64,000 bases of DNA from Motiliproteus sp. MSK22-1 (GCF_001968815.1 NZ_MIEQ01000078.1:1-64000), one strand, 5' to 3'; numbered from the stretch's first letter, positions 18,610 to 28,246 are shown. Made by a program: numbers and translations. The notes: generated by a model from the letters alone, not told the origin.

Positions 18610-19617
18610 TTAAATTCCCGCCAAAGCGATTTTACGTGCCAACTCTACCGTACGAGTGGCATAGCCCATTTCGTTGTCGTACCAGGCATAGAGTTTGACC
18701 AGGGTATTATTCACCACACGGGTAAATGAGGCGTCAAGCACGCCTGAACGGTTATCACTTCGATAATCAATGGATACCAGAGGTCGCTCCTCGTAACCGA
18801 ATATATTGTGGAGTTCTGCCTTTGCTGCGTTCTTGAATAGATCGTTTACTTCATCAACAGTGGTTTTCCGTTCCAGCTCGAATTGCGCATCCGTCATAGA
18901 GGCGTTAGCGAGAGGAACCCTGACGGCGTGTCCGTCCAGCCGACCTTTCAATTCTGGATAGATTTCCATAATTGCCGTTGCTGAGCCTGTTGTGGTGGGG
19001 ATCAGTGACATACCGCAGGCCCGAGCACGACGCAGATCCTTGTGGGGTTGGTCCAGGATACTCTGGGTATTGGTTATGTCGTGAATGGTGGTAAAGGCTC
19101 CGTGCCGAATCCCGATTGCTTCATGAATCACCTTAACCATCGGTGCCAGGCAGTTGGTTGTGCAGGAGGCGGCTGTGACAATTGGATGTTTTTCGGGATC
19201 ATATAGATAATCATTAACCCCCATGACTACATTGAGTACATTGGGTTCCTTAACCGGGGCCGTTACAACAACACGCTTAACCCCTTGCTCAAGATAGCCA
19301 TTTAGAAGCTCTGTACTCTTGAATTTCCCGCTAGCTTCTATAACCAGATCACAGCCGGACCAATCTGTTTCGCCGATATTTTTATTGGCCGTCAGTCGCA
19401 GCGATTGTCCATCGATTAGTAATCGTTCCCGATCGCTGGTTGCTTCCTGATTCCAGCGTCCGTGAACCGAGTCAAAATTCAGCAGGTGGGCGAAGGTGGC
19501 TGCATCTCCACCGGGATCGTTGATCTGGACAAATTCCAGCTCAGGCCAGCTCCAGGCTGCGCGTAAGACAAGCCGTCCCATACGTCCAAAACCATTGATA
19601 CCGACTTTGATCGTCAT
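18610..19617 (-). CDS. ArsJ-associated glyceraldehyde-3-phosphate dehydrogenase
   Basis: This 335-residue GAPDH has the NAD-binding start [18 protein letters not shown], the catalytic cysteine in SCTTNCLAP and the phosphate-site block RGALTTIH-like ([10 protein letters not shown]), followed by [11 protein letters not shown]. Its place between arsR and arsJ marks it as the dedicated arsenate-handling enzyme rather than the glycolytic GapA. It would form 1-arseno-3-phosphoglycerate for export. The binding site AGGAGATATTGAA precedes the ATG at 19615-19617. A glycolytic role in addition cannot be excluded. Confidence 0.93.
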   Translation of the reverse strand: MTIKVGINGFGRMGRLVLRAAWSWPELEFVQINDPGGDAATFAHLLNFDSVHGRWNQEATSDRERLLIDGQSLRLTANKNIGETDWSGCDLVIEASGKFKSTELLNGYLEQGVKRVVVTAPVKEPNVLNVVMGVNDYLYDPEKHPIVTAASCTTNCLAPMVKVIHEAIGIRHGAFTTIHDITNTQSILDQPHKDLRRARACGMSLIPTTTGSATAIMEIYPELKGRLDGHAVRVPLANASMTDAQFELERKTTVDEVNDLFKNAAKAELHNIFGYEERPLVSIDYRSDNRSGVLDASFTRVVNNTLVKLYAWYDNEMGYATRTVELARKIALAGI

Positions 19618-19787
19618 TTCAATATCTCCTCTTCTACTGTTTCCTTAAATGAGAAGGCAGTCATCTCTGAATAAAATCTCTTAATAAATAGGAAATTACC
19701 GTTTTGTTACATCGATTAGTACCGAACGACTTGTTCATAGGTTCCATAGGTAATAAACGACTTCCTGTTGGTTATAGCTCGCTTGAA

Positions 19788-20135
19788 TTAACAGCAAATG
19801 GCTTGCCGCTCTGGTCGCTCGCCCATTTGTTTCAGTCGGACTTGATCCTGGTTTATCTGGCTAGGGTGAGCAGTGGCAGTCAGATGCAGAATGTTTCGGG
19901 TCCAGTCGTCCAATTGCGGATGAAGCTGGTAATAGACCCATTGGCCATGACGGCTGTCCTGCAATAACTGGCAGCTACGAAGCTGTGATAGATGGCGCGA
20001 TATCTTCGGTTGCGACAAATTCAGTGCTGCAGCAATTTCACAGACGCACAGTTCGCCTTCGGCAAAGATCAACAACAGGGTTCGGAGCCTGGTTTCGTCA
20101 GACAGGCATTTGAAAATAGCTGAAGGCTGGAACAT
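19788..20135 (-). CDS. arsR: ArsR-family arsenical repressor
   Basis: This 115-residue winged-helix protein has the As(III)-binding ELCVCEI motif at about residues 28-34 and a DNA-recognition helix LNLSQPKISRHLSQLRSCQLL. It ends with a second cysteine pair (ICC). Without inducer it should repress its own operon. The ATG at 20133-20135 has a GAAGGA binding site. The nearly perfect palindrome just upstream (20167-20186) is the likely operator. About 170 bases separate it from the GAPDH gene. Confidence 0.93.
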   Translation of the reverse strand: MFQPSAIFKCLSDETRLRTLLLIFAEGELCVCEIAAALNLSQPKISRHLSQLRSCQLLQDSRHGQWVYYQLHPQLDDWTRNILHLTATAHPSQINQDQVRLKQMGERPERQAICC

Positions 20136-20166
20136 ATGGCATCCTTCGAATCATGTATTTATATAG

Positions 20167-20186
20167 ATATACGGATATCCATATAT
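20167..20186. promoter_or_regulatory. Palindromic operator candidate for ArsR
   Basis: ATATACGGATATCCATATAT is its own inverse complement except for one base pair and is centred on GGATATCC. It lies 32 bases upstream of the arsR ATG in an AT-rich promoter region, the usual place for ArsR autoregulation. Confidence 0.6.
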
Positions 20187-20429
20187 TTTATTCGAATGAT
20201 TGCAATTAGTCTCTACTTTGAATCGCGTATTTCTCAGAGCAGGCTATTTAGTGACAGCAATGAAAATCCAGTATGTGGCTGTTTTTGACTGAATTCTGTG
20301 CTTGGATGTTCCAAGGTGCAGCGAGCAATCTGTAAAGATAATGCTCACCACAATCCTAAGGAGCTATGGTTAATGATTTTTATCCACAGGCGGTTAAATT
20401 CACCCGGCAGATCGAATCGTTATGTCGAG

Positions 20430-21122
20430 TTACTCACAACGCTCAAAGACCAAATCCCAGACGCCGTGTCCAAGCTTTTCACCCCGGCGCTGGAATTTGG
20501 TGTCAGGGCGGGATTGAGGTTGTGGGGAGTAGCCTCCTGGGCCGGCTTGATTGCAATAACCTTCAGCCTCGGTCATGACTTCCATCATGTGCTCAGCGTA
20601 AGGTTCCCAGTCGGTGGCCATATGAAAGTTACCGCCAATTTTGAGTTTGGCTCTTAGCTTTTGAGCGAATTCCGGTTGTACCATACGGCGCTTGTGGTGT
20701 TTCTTTTTTGGCCAGGGATCAGGGAAGAACAGTTGCACCGAGTCCAGGCTTTCGTCCGGGATGCAGTGTTCAAGTACTTCCAGTGCATCTTCCCGAAAAA
20801 CCCGGACGTTTTTAAGACCTGCTTTAGTGACATTGTTTAACAAGCGGCCAACGCCGGGCTCATGAACTTCTATGCCAATAAAGTTTTTTTCCGGAGCGGC
20901 TTCGGCCATGGCAAGGAACGAATCTCCCATACCAAAGCCAATTTCCAACACGATGGGAGCCTGACGACCGAATAGTTCTGCGTAATTCAGGGAACCGTCT
21001 TTAATATTTACCCCCAGAACTGACCACTGCTCCTCCAACGCTTTTTCCTGGCCAGGAGTCATACGCCCAGCGCGTTTAACGAAGGTGCGGATGGTCCGCA
21101 TGTGCTTGCTGTCTTCAGTCAT
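20430..21122 (-). CDS. trmB: tRNA (guanine-N7-)-methyltransferase TrmB
   Basis: This 230-residue SAM-dependent enzyme methylates G46 of tRNAs. The SAM site [15 protein letters not shown] (about residues 59-73) is clear, as are [14 protein letters not shown], the catalytic block [15 protein letters not shown] and the family C-terminus [11 protein letters not shown]. The N-terminus [17 protein letters not shown] is typical; the few residues before it (TEDSKH) leave a choice between the ATG at 21122 and the internal ATG at MRTIRTF. It stands alone, downstream of a possible perfect DnaA-box sequence (20380-20388) that is outside the gene. Confidence 0.96.
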   Translation of the reverse strand: MTEDSKHMRTIRTFVKRAGRMTPGQEKALEEQWSVLGVNIKDGSLNYAELFGRQAPIVLEIGFGMGDSFLAMAEAAPEKNFIGIEVHEPGVGRLLNNVTKAGLKNVRVFREDALEVLEHCIPDESLDSVQLFFPDPWPKKKHHKRRMVQPEFAQKLRAKLKIGGNFHMATDWEPYAEHMMEVMTEAEGYCNQAGPGGYSPQPQSRPDTKFQRRGEKLGHGVWDLVFERCE

Positions 21123-21274
21123 GGATCTCGTAGCTCGTATCTGGTGCCTATGTTTCCAAGTAAGTTCGGGTTAACAGAGGTCTTTACAGGTGCCATTTTC
21201 AGATGTTCTTTATCAAAGAACATTAAAGAATGTTTTTGTGGCGGCGCATTATATTGCTATGTCATTAAAATAAC

Positions 21275-21304
21275 AAAAGGGGCTGCTCTTCAGCAGCCCC
21301 TTTT
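21275..21304 (-). terminator. Rho-independent terminator of ilvD
   Basis: A 13-bp stem, AAAAGGGGCTGCT with AGCAGCCCCTTTT, encloses a 4-base loop. It lies 28 bases past the ilvD stop on the minus strand. The flanking A and T runs make it symmetrical, so it could stop transcription in both directions. Confidence 0.93.
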
Positions 21305-21332
21305 AAGCTTTTTTGACGCAGGTGGAAGTGAC

Positions 21333-23177
21333 TTAGTCCAACAGACTAAGATCTCTGACAGCACCTTTATCGGCGCTGGTTGCCATCTTGGCGTAAACCT
21401 TCAGCGCTGCAGATACTTTACGCGGGCGCTCTTCTGCCGGTTTCCAGGCTTCTTTGCCCTTGGTGTCCATTACTGCTCGACGGTTGGCCAGCTCTTCGTC
21501 TGAAACAAGCACTTCAATGCTGCGATTGGGGATGTCGATACGGATACGATCTCCACTTTCAACCAAGCCGATAGCACCACCGGCAGCAGCTTCTGGTGAA
21601 ACATGACCGATAGACAGACCGGAAGTGCCGCCGGAGAAGCGTCCGTCAGTCAACAGCGCGCATTCCTTACCGAGCCCTTTGGATTTCAGGTAACTGGTTG
21701 GGTAGAGCATTTCCTGCATGCCTGGTCCTCCACGAGGTCCTTCATAGCGAATAACAACAACATCACCGGATTTTACTTTACCGGCGAGAATATCTTCCAC
21801 CGCCTGGTCCTGGCTTTCGCAAATATAAACAGGCCCTTCAAATTTCCAGATGCTTTCATCGACACCGGAAGTTTTCACGACACAGCCATCTTCAGCAATA
21901 TTACCAAAGAGCACTGCGAGCCCTCCTTCCTGACTGAATGCGTGTTCTACTGAGCGAATACAACCGTTGGTGCGGTCATTATCCAGAGAACCCCAGCGAG
22001 CTGACTGTGAGAAGGCTACCTGGGTTGGAACGCCGCCAGGACCGGCCTTATAGAACTTCTTAATGGCCTCATCTTCGGTGGTCATTATGTCCCATTTCTC
22101 AATCGCCTCACCGAGTGTTGGCATATGCACAGTGGGTACGCTGGTATCCAGCAAACCGCCGCGATTGAGTTCAGCCAGAATTGCCATGATGCCGCCGGCT
22201 CGGTGGACATCTTCAATATGATACTTCTGATCATTTGGGGCAACTTTACAAAGATAAGGAATACGACGGGAAAGACGGTCCATATCCGCCATGCCAAAAT
22301 CGACTTCCGCTTCCTGAGCCAGCGCCAGCAAATGGAGGATGGTATTGGTTGAGCCGCCCATGGCTATATCCAGGGTCATGGCATTTTCAAAGGCGGCCTT
22401 TGATGCAATAGAACGAGGCAGAACTGATTCATCGTCCTGCTCATAATAGCGCTTGGTGATTTCGACAATCTTTCGACCTGCTTCAAGGAATAGCTCCTCC
22501 CGGTCACCGTGTGTAGCGACTACTGTACCGTTACCTGGCAGAGATAGGCCCAGGGCTTCGGTCAGGCAATTCATGGAGTTAGCGGTGAACATACCAGAAC
22601 AGGAACCACAGGTAGGACAGGCTGAACGCTCGACTTCGTTAACCAGTTCATCAGAAGCTTCATCGTCGGCTGCCAGTACCATTGCATCCACCAAATCAAG
22701 ACCATGATCGATCAGTTTGGTCTTGCCCGCTTCCATCGGTCCGCCAGAAACAAAGATAACCGGAATGTTGAGACGCATTGCCGCCATCAGCATTCCCGGT
22801 GTGATCTTGTCACAGTTTGATATGCAGACCAGTGCATCAGCGCAGTGAGCGTTACACATATACTCGACAGAATCAGCAATAAGGTCCCGAGAAGGAAGGC
22901 TGTAGAGCATGCCGTCATGCCCCATGGCGATACCGTCGTCGACCGCAATGGTGTCAAACTCCTTGGCAACACCACCTGCTTTTTCGATCTCACGGGCAAC
23001 TAGCTGTCCCAGGTCTTTCAGGTGTACATGTCCTGGGACAAACTGAGTGAAGGAGTTTGCAATGGCGATAATTGGTTTACTGAAATCTTCGTCTTTCATG
23101 CCGGTTGCGCGCCAGAGTGCACGGGCGCCGGCCATATTACGGCCCTGAGTGGTGGTATTGGAACGATAGGCAGGCAT
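21333..23177 (-). CDS. ilvD: Dihydroxy-acid dehydratase
   Basis: This 614-residue protein matches the usual length of the long IlvD type. It catalyses the third step of valine/isoleucine synthesis, dehydrating dihydroxy acids to 2-keto acids with an Fe-S cluster. Cysteine motifs [12 protein letters not shown] and [19 protein letters not shown] supply the cluster ligands. The N-terminus [20 protein letters not shown] and the C-terminal [16 protein letters not shown] are family signatures. The gene is alone, with its own terminator. The branched-chain aminotransferase gene of the same pathway is at 55.2 kb. Confidence 0.97.
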   Translation of the reverse strand: MPAYRSNTTTQGRNMAGARALWRATGMKDEDFSKPIIAIANSFTQFVPGHVHLKDLGQLVAREIEKAGGVAKEFDTIAVDDGIAMGHDGMLYSLPSRDLIADSVEYMCNAHCADALVCISNCDKITPGMLMAAMRLNIPVIFVSGGPMEAGKTKLIDHGLDLVDAMVLAADDEASDELVNEVERSACPTCGSCSGMFTANSMNCLTEALGLSLPGNGTVVATHGDREELFLEAGRKIVEITKRYYEQDDESVLPRSIASKAAFENAMTLDIAMGGSTNTILHLLALAQEAEVDFGMADMDRLSRRIPYLCKVAPNDQKYHIEDVHRAGGIMAILAELNRGGLLDTSVPTVHMPTLGEAIEKWDIMTTEDEAIKKFYKAGPGGVPTQVAFSQSARWGSLDNDRTNGCIRSVEHAFSQEGGLAVLFGNIAEDGCVVKTSGVDESIWKFEGPVYICESQDQAVEDILAGKVKSGDVVVIRYEGPRGGPGMQEMLYPTSYLKSKGLGKECALLTDGRFSGGTSGLSIGHVSPEAAAGGAIGLVESGDRIRIDIPNRSIEVLVSDEELANRRAVMDTKGKEAWKPAEERPRKVSAALKVYAKMATSADKGAVRDLSLLD

Positions 23178-23309
23178 TGTGCTGGCTCTCCTCGAAACGG
23201 TTTATTTGATGGTAGCAGTCTATTTTAGCTCGCTCCTGGGTCAAGTCGCGAGATTCAGATAAGCCCTGACAGCCATTTCTTTATGTGATTTCTTTATGAT
23301 TGTTATTTA

Positions 23310-23326
23310 ATTCCACTATATGGAAT
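23310..23326. promoter_or_regulatory. Inverted repeat between ilvD and the IclR gene
   Basis: ATTCCACTATATGGAAT has perfect 6-bp arms around a 5-base spacer. It sits about 130 bases from both divergent start codons. IclR-family regulators often bind palindromes with TTCCA/TGGAA arms, so it may be an operator of the adjacent regulator. It could also belong to ilvD. Confidence 0.4.
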
Positions 23327-23456
23327 GGTTTGCTTGAAGGATTCTAAAAAATTATTCTTTTAGAGTAATTAATATGGCTACTTTGAACCCTTGCTATTGC
23401 TTTTTCAATATCTCAGCTACACTGAAGGTCCATATTATGGTACACGGAGTTTTAGC

Positions 23457-24242
23457 ATGGCGATTGTTCAGGGAACTCAATCAGTATCCAGAGCGCTAAC
23501 GGTTCTGCGTGCTATTGCCGGTACCCGGGAAGCGGGAATGACGCTGGGAAAGTTAACCGCCTTAACTGGTTTGAACAAGCCGACAGCCCATCGTTTACTG
23601 CAGGTGTTGGTTCTGGAAGGCATGGTGGAAAAAGATCAACAGCTACAACGTTACTTTCTTGGGCCTGAGTGTCATGTTCTCGGCGTTATCGCCAGCAAAC
23701 GTTTTGGTATAACTAAACTGGCAGAAGGAATTGTGACGGGAGTTGCCCAGTTTTGTGGTGATACTGCCTTTCTTTCGATTACCCACGGCTCCGAGTCTAT
23801 TTGTGTTTTACGGGAGGATGGCGATTACCCGTTGAAAACTCATGCATTACAGCCCGGTACCCGACATCCGCTCGGCATTGTTGCAGGCGGTCTGTCGATA
23901 CTTGCAGAGTTTACCGATGATGAAGTGGAGCGCTGTTTAAAGGTGAACGAAGAGCTTCTTTCAAAAAACTATTCACAATTCTCCACTGAGTTATTACGTA
24001 AAGAGGTTAAGGCAACACGGGAACGGGGTTATGCCGTAAACCAAGGCCTTTTGGTTCCGGGCTCCTGGGCAATTGCCGTCCCTGTTTATGGGGCTCATCG
24101 TGAAATTGCCGGGGCTCTGGGGATTGCAGCGGTTGAATCACGTTTACAGCAAGAGCGACAGGATGAACTGATTCCCAAATTAAAACAGGCAGCAAAGCGG
24201 CTTGAGGAATTGCTTCTCCAGTCGGAGAGAGCTTCAGCATGA
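23457..24242 (+). CDS. IclR-family transcriptional regulator
   Basis: This 261-residue regulator has an N-terminal winged-helix domain (SVSRALTVLRAIAGTREAGM, then LTALTGLNKPTAHRLLQVLV) and a C-terminal ligand-binding IclR domain from about residue 80 to 255 (with HPLGIVAGGLSILA and GAHREIAGALGIAA). ATG 23457 has GGAG nine bases upstream; the open frame continues 22 codons further up without a binding site. IclR proteins usually control catabolic operons for aromatic or organic acids, but no such operon is adjacent; the nearest candidate is the aldolase cluster 2 kb downstream. The ligand is unknown. Confidence 0.9.
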   Translation: MAIVQGTQSVSRALTVLRAIAGTREAGMTLGKLTALTGLNKPTAHRLLQVLVLEGMVEKDQQLQRYFLGPECHVLGVIASKRFGITKLAEGIVTGVAQFCGDTAFLSITHGSESICVLREDGDYPLKTHALQPGTRHPLGIVAGGLSILAEFTDDEVERCLKVNEELLSKNYSQFSTELLRKEVKATRERGYAVNQGLLVPGSWAIAVPVYGAHREIAGALGIAAVESRLQQERQDELIPKLKQAAKRLEELLLQSERASA

Positions 24243-24439
24243 AATCTGAAGGTGTTGAACTAAGATGTGTTGTCTTTCTTAGGTTCCTTGGCGTAAGTCA
24301 AAGATCAAGTCGCTGCTTCGGGTAATATTGATCGTGACTATGTTGACCCTTTAGCGGCTGGTGAGCAGGTTGAGAGAGCAAGCTAATTTGAGAACAAGAG
24401 TCAGAGCGTAATAATCAGTAATAAAGGATTAGAGCAATT

Positions 24440-25102
24440 ATGGATCAGCTGCTGCAACAGCGTTTTCCAAGCCTGAGCCGGATAACCGATACTGTCGGAC
24501 AAGAGGTCTTGTCTCAGGCAAGGCTACTGGAACTGCCTGCGGGCCAGGTTATATTCAGCCCAGGTGATCGCTGTGAAAATTATCTCCTGGTCGTCGAAGG
24601 TAGTGTCAAAGTACTTGGTCGCAGTGCTAATGGGCGTGAAATTATCCTGTATCGCATTGAAAACGCAGGCAGCTGTGTACTGACCACCAGCTGTTTGCTT
24701 AGCAAAGATGACTATGCAGCTGAGGGCATTACCGAAACCACAGTAAAAGCCTTTGCTATTTCCCGCGCTGCTTTTAAGCAGGGCTTGGAGCAGTCCGCTG
24801 GTTTTCGAGATTTTATTTTTGAGGCTTATGGAGAACGCTTGAGTGCATTGATTACCCTGATTCAGGAAGTGGCATTTGAGCGGATTGACTTGCGCTTGGC
24901 ACGCTACCTTTGCAGTCAAGGGGTGAATCGTGTTGAGCTGCATTGTACCCATCAGGAACTGGCGACTGAATTAGGGTCGGCCCGTGAAGTGGTCAGCCGT
25001 CAGCTAAAGGCTTTTGAAAAACAGGGCTGGATTCGACTGGGGCGCGGGAGTATACAGCTGGATGATTTAAAGAGCTTACAAGCATTATCAGATAAAAATT
25101 AG
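24440..25102 (+). CDS. Crp/Fnr-family transcriptional regulator
   Basis: This 220-residue protein has an N-terminal cyclic-nucleotide-like beta roll (LPAGQVIFSPGDRCENYLLV, then EGSVKVLGRSANGREIILY) and a dimerisation helix. A C-terminal HTH follows, with THQELATELGSAREVVSRQL as the recognition region. The cysteine pattern of oxygen-sensing FNR (a cluster near the N-terminus) is absent, so it is not an Fe-S FNR. The short gap to a DUF2892 membrane-protein gene, 107 bases downstream, resembles pairs in which such regulators control sulfur or nitric-oxide responses. That is an analogy, not proof. The effector is unknown. Confidence 0.9.
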   Translation: MDQLLQQRFPSLSRITDTVGQEVLSQARLLELPAGQVIFSPGDRCENYLLVVEGSVKVLGRSANGREIILYRIENAGSCVLTTSCLLSKDDYAAEGITETTVKAFAISRAAFKQGLEQSAGFRDFIFEAYGERLSALITLIQEVAFERIDLRLARYLCSQGVNRVELHCTHQELATELGSAREVVSRQLKAFEKQGWIRLGRGSIQLDDLKSLQALSDKN

Positions 25103-25209
25103 ACTCTTGAATATTAGTTTTGTCTTATGTGATATGATCACTGAACTTCTGTATGCCGTTTCATAGACTGGGATCAGTATTATTTGATATGGCCCATGAG
25201 GAGACTGTC

Positions 25210-25410
25210 ATGCAGAAGAATATTGGTACAGCGGATCAGATTATCCGTATTGTTGTAGGTTTAGTATTAATTTCACTGGTCTTTGTTGGTCCCCAGACTA
25301 TTTGGGGATGGGTTGGTGCGGTGGTTATTCTGATTGCCCTGTTTGGCTTCTGTCCTCTTTATAAGGTATTGGGATTCAGTAGCTGTTCGAAGTGCAAAGC
25401 TGATGGCTGA
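25210..25410 (+). CDS. DUF2892 (YgaP-like) small membrane protein
   Basis: This 66-residue protein starts MQKNIGTADQIIRIVVGLVL, the typical beginning of DUF2892. It has two membrane helices (VGLVLISLVFVG and WVGAVVILIALFGF), then CPLYKVLGFSSC and a terminal CSKC pair. The related YgaP has this segment fused to a rhodanese domain; here it stands alone. ATG 25210 has GAGGAG 7 bases upstream; an in-frame ATG at 25153 would add 19 non-family residues. Probably co-transcribed with the Crp/Fnr gene. Function is unknown; the cysteines suggest a thiol, persulfide or metal link. Confidence 0.85.
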   Translation: MQKNIGTADQIIRIVVGLVLISLVFVGPQTIWGWVGAVVILIALFGFCPLYKVLGFSSCSKCKADG

Positions 25411-25929
25411 TTGTGAGACTTATCCGTTTGGCGGAGCTTCCATTTATTCTTTGGGGTTGCAGCTAAGACAATAGCGGAACCTGGAAACGAGTCCATTCTG
25501 CCTCTGGCTTTCAGCGCATAAGAGATATGCTGTTCACTGACAGATAAGTGATAAAACCGCCTTTTGGCGGTTTTTCTGTTTGACTGGGCCGCAATGAAAA
25601 AACGTGATAACACCGCTGTACAGCGAAGCTCTAATCAAACTGATTTAACAATTCAAACCTTATCATTAAGTCTTATACTTAAAAGTAATAAGACCCTATA
25701 CAAAGACTTAATATCCGGTTTCTGAAACAAATTAGGTAAGACTAAAGTCGTCTGTGCTGTGCTATGATCTGACCCACAAATTATGGGTCTGTTTTAGCTG
25801 TAATGAAGAAGGTTACGAACGAGTCTCCAGGGGCTGCAGAGAAATAAACGACTTATTCACAGGCCTCCTGACAATCGTGATAATCAGCTGACCTACTTAA
25901 TTATCTCGTAAACATTGAGAATAATAACA
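25411..25929. other. Intergenic region before the thioesterase gene
   Basis: This 519-base gap has a terminator at 25553-25575 and an AT-rich stretch (25640-25760) suitable for a promoter. A small hairpin with GACCCA/TGGGTC arms (25771-25789) is followed by TGTTTT. The hairpin could be an attenuator or the end of a short RNA, but the T run is poor. No supported ORF is present. Confidence 0.4.
25553..25575 (+). terminator. Rho-independent terminator after the DUF2892 gene
   Basis: The stem AAAACCGCC/GGCGGTTTT with a TTTT loop continues into a T run. It lies about 140 bases past the stop codon. Confidence 0.88.
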
Positions 25930-26328
25930 ATGGATATCATTGATGAATCCCCCCCGCCAGAGGGGTACTTAACCATACAATTGCCAGCCAGCAGTCGTGA
26001 TACCAATATATTTGGTGACGTTAACGGGGGGTGGTTGTCCGCGCAGATGGTTCTGGCGGCAGAGACTCGTGCCGCGCAGATTGCGAAAGGGCGTATTGCT
26101 ACGGTTTCTATTGGTACTATGGAGTTTGTTTCACCGGTATTGGTGGGGACCTTACTGAGTTTTTATACCGAAGTGGTGGAAACCGGAAACAGCTCTATTC
26201 GTATAAAAGTGGATGTCTGGGGACAGTGCTCGGATGGCCGCGAATTTAGAAAAATATCAGAAACCGAAACGGTACAGGTGGCGATTGATCTCAATGGGCA
26301 TATTCGTGCTTTACCGGAAAACTGTTAA
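25930..26328 (+). CDS. Acyl-CoA thioesterase, YciA type
   Basis: This 132-residue hotdog-fold protein has the catalytic-region block DTNIFGDVNGGWLSAQM, in which the Asp after FG is the conserved YciA/BFIT catalytic residue. VSIGTMEFVSPVLVGTLLSFY and a C-terminal IDLNGHIRALP fit YciA closely. The family hydrolyses a broad range of acyl-CoAs in the cytosol. ATG 25930 is preferred; a TTG at 25915 is in frame. The gene lies 84 bases upstream of the aldolase-kinase-cupin genes on the same strand and may or may not be part of that transcript. Confidence 0.88.
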   Translation: MDIIDESPPPEGYLTIQLPASSRDTNIFGDVNGGWLSAQMVLAAETRAAQIAKGRIATVSIGTMEFVSPVLVGTLLSFYTEVVETGNSSIRIKVDVWGQCSDGREFRKISETETVQVAIDLNGHIRALPENC

Positions 26329-26412
26329 ATAATGGTTAAACCCGCCTTTGTGATACTGGCGCAGCGTTGCCCTATTCAAAGATCAGAAGTCGCTTGAAAA
26401 CAGGAAATCGGA

Positions 26413-28092
26413 ATGGAAAGTTTGTGGAATGATCAGGATGCCCAGCAATATAAAAGCTTGAGAGCACTAAGGGTCTACAGCTCTCGACTATTGGGTTCGG
26501 ATCCAAACCTGGTTCTGCATGGCGGTGGTAATACTTCAGTTAAAGAAACAGTTACTGATTTGTTTGGTGATGAGCAGCAAATACTGACCGTCAAAGGCAG
26601 TGGCTGGGACCTGGCTACCATTGAAGAGGCAGGGTTTGCACCGGTAGGCATGGAGTCGTTGCTGAAAATGGCAGAGTTGGATGAGCTGAGTGATCCGGAT
26701 ATGGTCAACGCTCAGCGCGCCGCAATGCTTGATCCATCCGCCCCTAACCCTTCTGTCGAAGCTATTCTGCACGCCATTATTCCGTTTACCTTTGTTGATC
26801 ACAGCCATGCCGACGCGATTGTCACCATTACCAATACTCCTGATGGTGAGGCCCGAATTCGTCAAGCGTTGGGGGATAAGGTACTGGTGGTGCCTTATGT
26901 GATGCCGGGTTTTATTCTGGCAAAAACGATTCATGAGATGACTCGGGGTGTGGACTGGCAAGCCCTGGAAGGCATCGTTTTAATGAACCATGGCCTGTTT
27001 TCTTTCCACGATGATGCCAAAACCAGTTATGAGAAACATATCGAGTTGGTTACCCGTGCGGAACAGTATTTGATAGACCAGCATGCAGTGGTTGAGGTCG
27101 TTCCAACCCCATCAGAGACAGATTTACTGGCGTTGGCAAAAATTCGCAAAGCAGTGTCCAGGCATAAAGGACAGGCGGTATTTGCCCGGCTGAATCATTC
27201 AGATCTGGCGTTGAAATTTTCCACCCTTGAGTTTGAGAAGATACCTAATCCGGGACCTTTAACGCCTGAGCACGTTATTCGTACGAAGGCTTTTGGCGTT
27301 CAGTTATCTGCGACAGATGAGCTGGAAGATGGCTACGACACGCAGATTTGTCGCTATGTACAGCAGTATAAGGATTACTTCGAACAGCACAGTGATGGCG
27401 AAATTTGCCTTAATCCGGCTCCGAACTATGCCATTTGGAAGGGACAGGGCTCGATTGCCTTCGGTAAAAGTCAAAAAGAGACGGCAATTATTGAAGATCT
27501 TAATCAGCATACTTTTGAGGCGATCCTCAAAGCGGAAGCGATGGGCGGGTATCAGGCATTGGGGAATCAGGATCTTTTTGATATTGAATATTGGGAGCTG
27601 GAACAGGCGAAGCTGAAAAAATCGGGGGCCGCCCCCGCGCTTTGTGGTAAAACTATTCTTATTGCGGATGTTGATAATCTGTTCCGTCAAGCCTGTGTCG
27701 ATCAGCTCAGACAGCTCGGTGCAGAAGTGTTTGTTTTTAATAACACCGGTGCTGAAATGAATGGGGACAGAACAGGGTCTGATAAGACCGGTTACAGGGA
27801 AACAATCATCATGGAAGCCGTTCGTCGTTGTGGCGGCCTGGATGCGCTGGTACTGAATATGGAATTAGAGGAAAGCCCCTTGTTGCTTGAAGCGTCTGAT
27901 CTGTTCTTGCAACAAGGAATTGACCCGGCGGTATTGTTCCTTAATTCCGATGACAGGTGCAGTCCGGTCAGTGCAGGTATTCGTTCGAATTATATCCAGG
28001 GTTATCAGCAGGCTAATACTGACATTGTGGCTGAGTTGGCAACGGACCTGCTCTGTGATACTGCTGTCGATGGTGCTCGAATCAGTTTCTAA
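26413..28092 (+). CDS. Class II aldolase with truncated Rossmann-like C-terminus
   Basis: This 559-residue protein has a class II aldolase/adducin domain at about residues 15-230: HGGGNTSVKE, the acidic KGSGWDLATIE, metal-binding DHSHADAI and MNHGLFSF. A linker follows, then a roughly 140-residue Rossmann-like tail beginning GKTILIADVDNLFRQ at about 417. The layout recalls the RhaD-type aldolase/dehydrogenase fusion, which is roughly 680-700 residues. Here the tail lacks the GxxxGxG dinucleotide-binding motif and the catalytic Tyr-Lys part. The protein is therefore probably an aldolase or epimerase without dehydrogenase activity. It is the first gene of a set with an LsrK-like kinase and a cupin, so its substrate is likely a phosphorylated sugar or hydroxyketone. 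Confidence 0.85.
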   Translation: MESLWNDQDAQQYKSLRALRVYSSRLLGSDPNLVLHGGGNTSVKETVTDLFGDEQQILTVKGSGWDLATIEEAGFAPVGMESLLKMAELDELSDPDMVNAQRAAMLDPSAPNPSVEAILHAIIPFTFVDHSHADAIVTITNTPDGEARIRQALGDKVLVVPYVMPGFILAKTIHEMTRGVDWQALEGIVLMNHGLFSFHDDAKTSYEKHIELVTRAEQYLIDQHAVVEVVPTPSETDLLALAKIRKAVSRHKGQAVFARLNHSDLALKFSTLEFEKIPNPGPLTPEHVIRTKAFGVQLSATDELEDGYDTQICRYVQQYKDYFEQHSDGEICLNPAPNYAIWKGQGSIAFGKSQKETAIIEDLNQHTFEAILKAEAMGGYQALGNQDLFDIEYWELEQAKLKKSGAAPALCGKTILIADVDNLFRQACVDQLRQLGAEVFVFNNTGAEMNGDRTGSDKTGYRETIIMEAVRRCGGLDALVLNMELEESPLLLEASDLFLQQGIDPAVLFLNSDDRCSPVSAGIRSNYIQGYQQANTDIVAELATDLLCDTAVDGARISF

Positions 28093-28246
28093 TGCGGGCA
28101 CTGAAATCTCAGAGGCAGAAGATTCATTTACCGTTTCAGGGCGATCATTGGTAACTAGCGACTAATCGCGACTGGTTGGTAACATCGGATACTTATCAAC
28201 AACGTTGGACTTTAATCAAATAAAGTTGCCAGGAGACAATAGCGCT

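Noticed and set aside
18610-19617. The GAPDH as the glycolytic GapA
   Set aside because: It lies between arsR and arsJ with a 15-base gap to arsJ, the known arrangement for arsenate handling. A second role cannot be excluded but is not supported.
20380-20388. Perfect DnaA box TTATCCACA near trmB
   Set aside because: A single 9-mer is expected by chance at this scale, and there is no cluster, AT-rich stretch or dnaA-type gene around it, so it is not an origin.
20298-20657. A plus-strand open frame overlapping trmB
   Set aside because: It is the antisense shadow of trmB, with no ribosome-binding site.
25771-25789. GACCCA/TGGGTC hairpin as a riboswitch or terminator
   Set aside because: The stem is only 6 bp and the following T run is broken. 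It is mentioned only as a possible minor hairpin.
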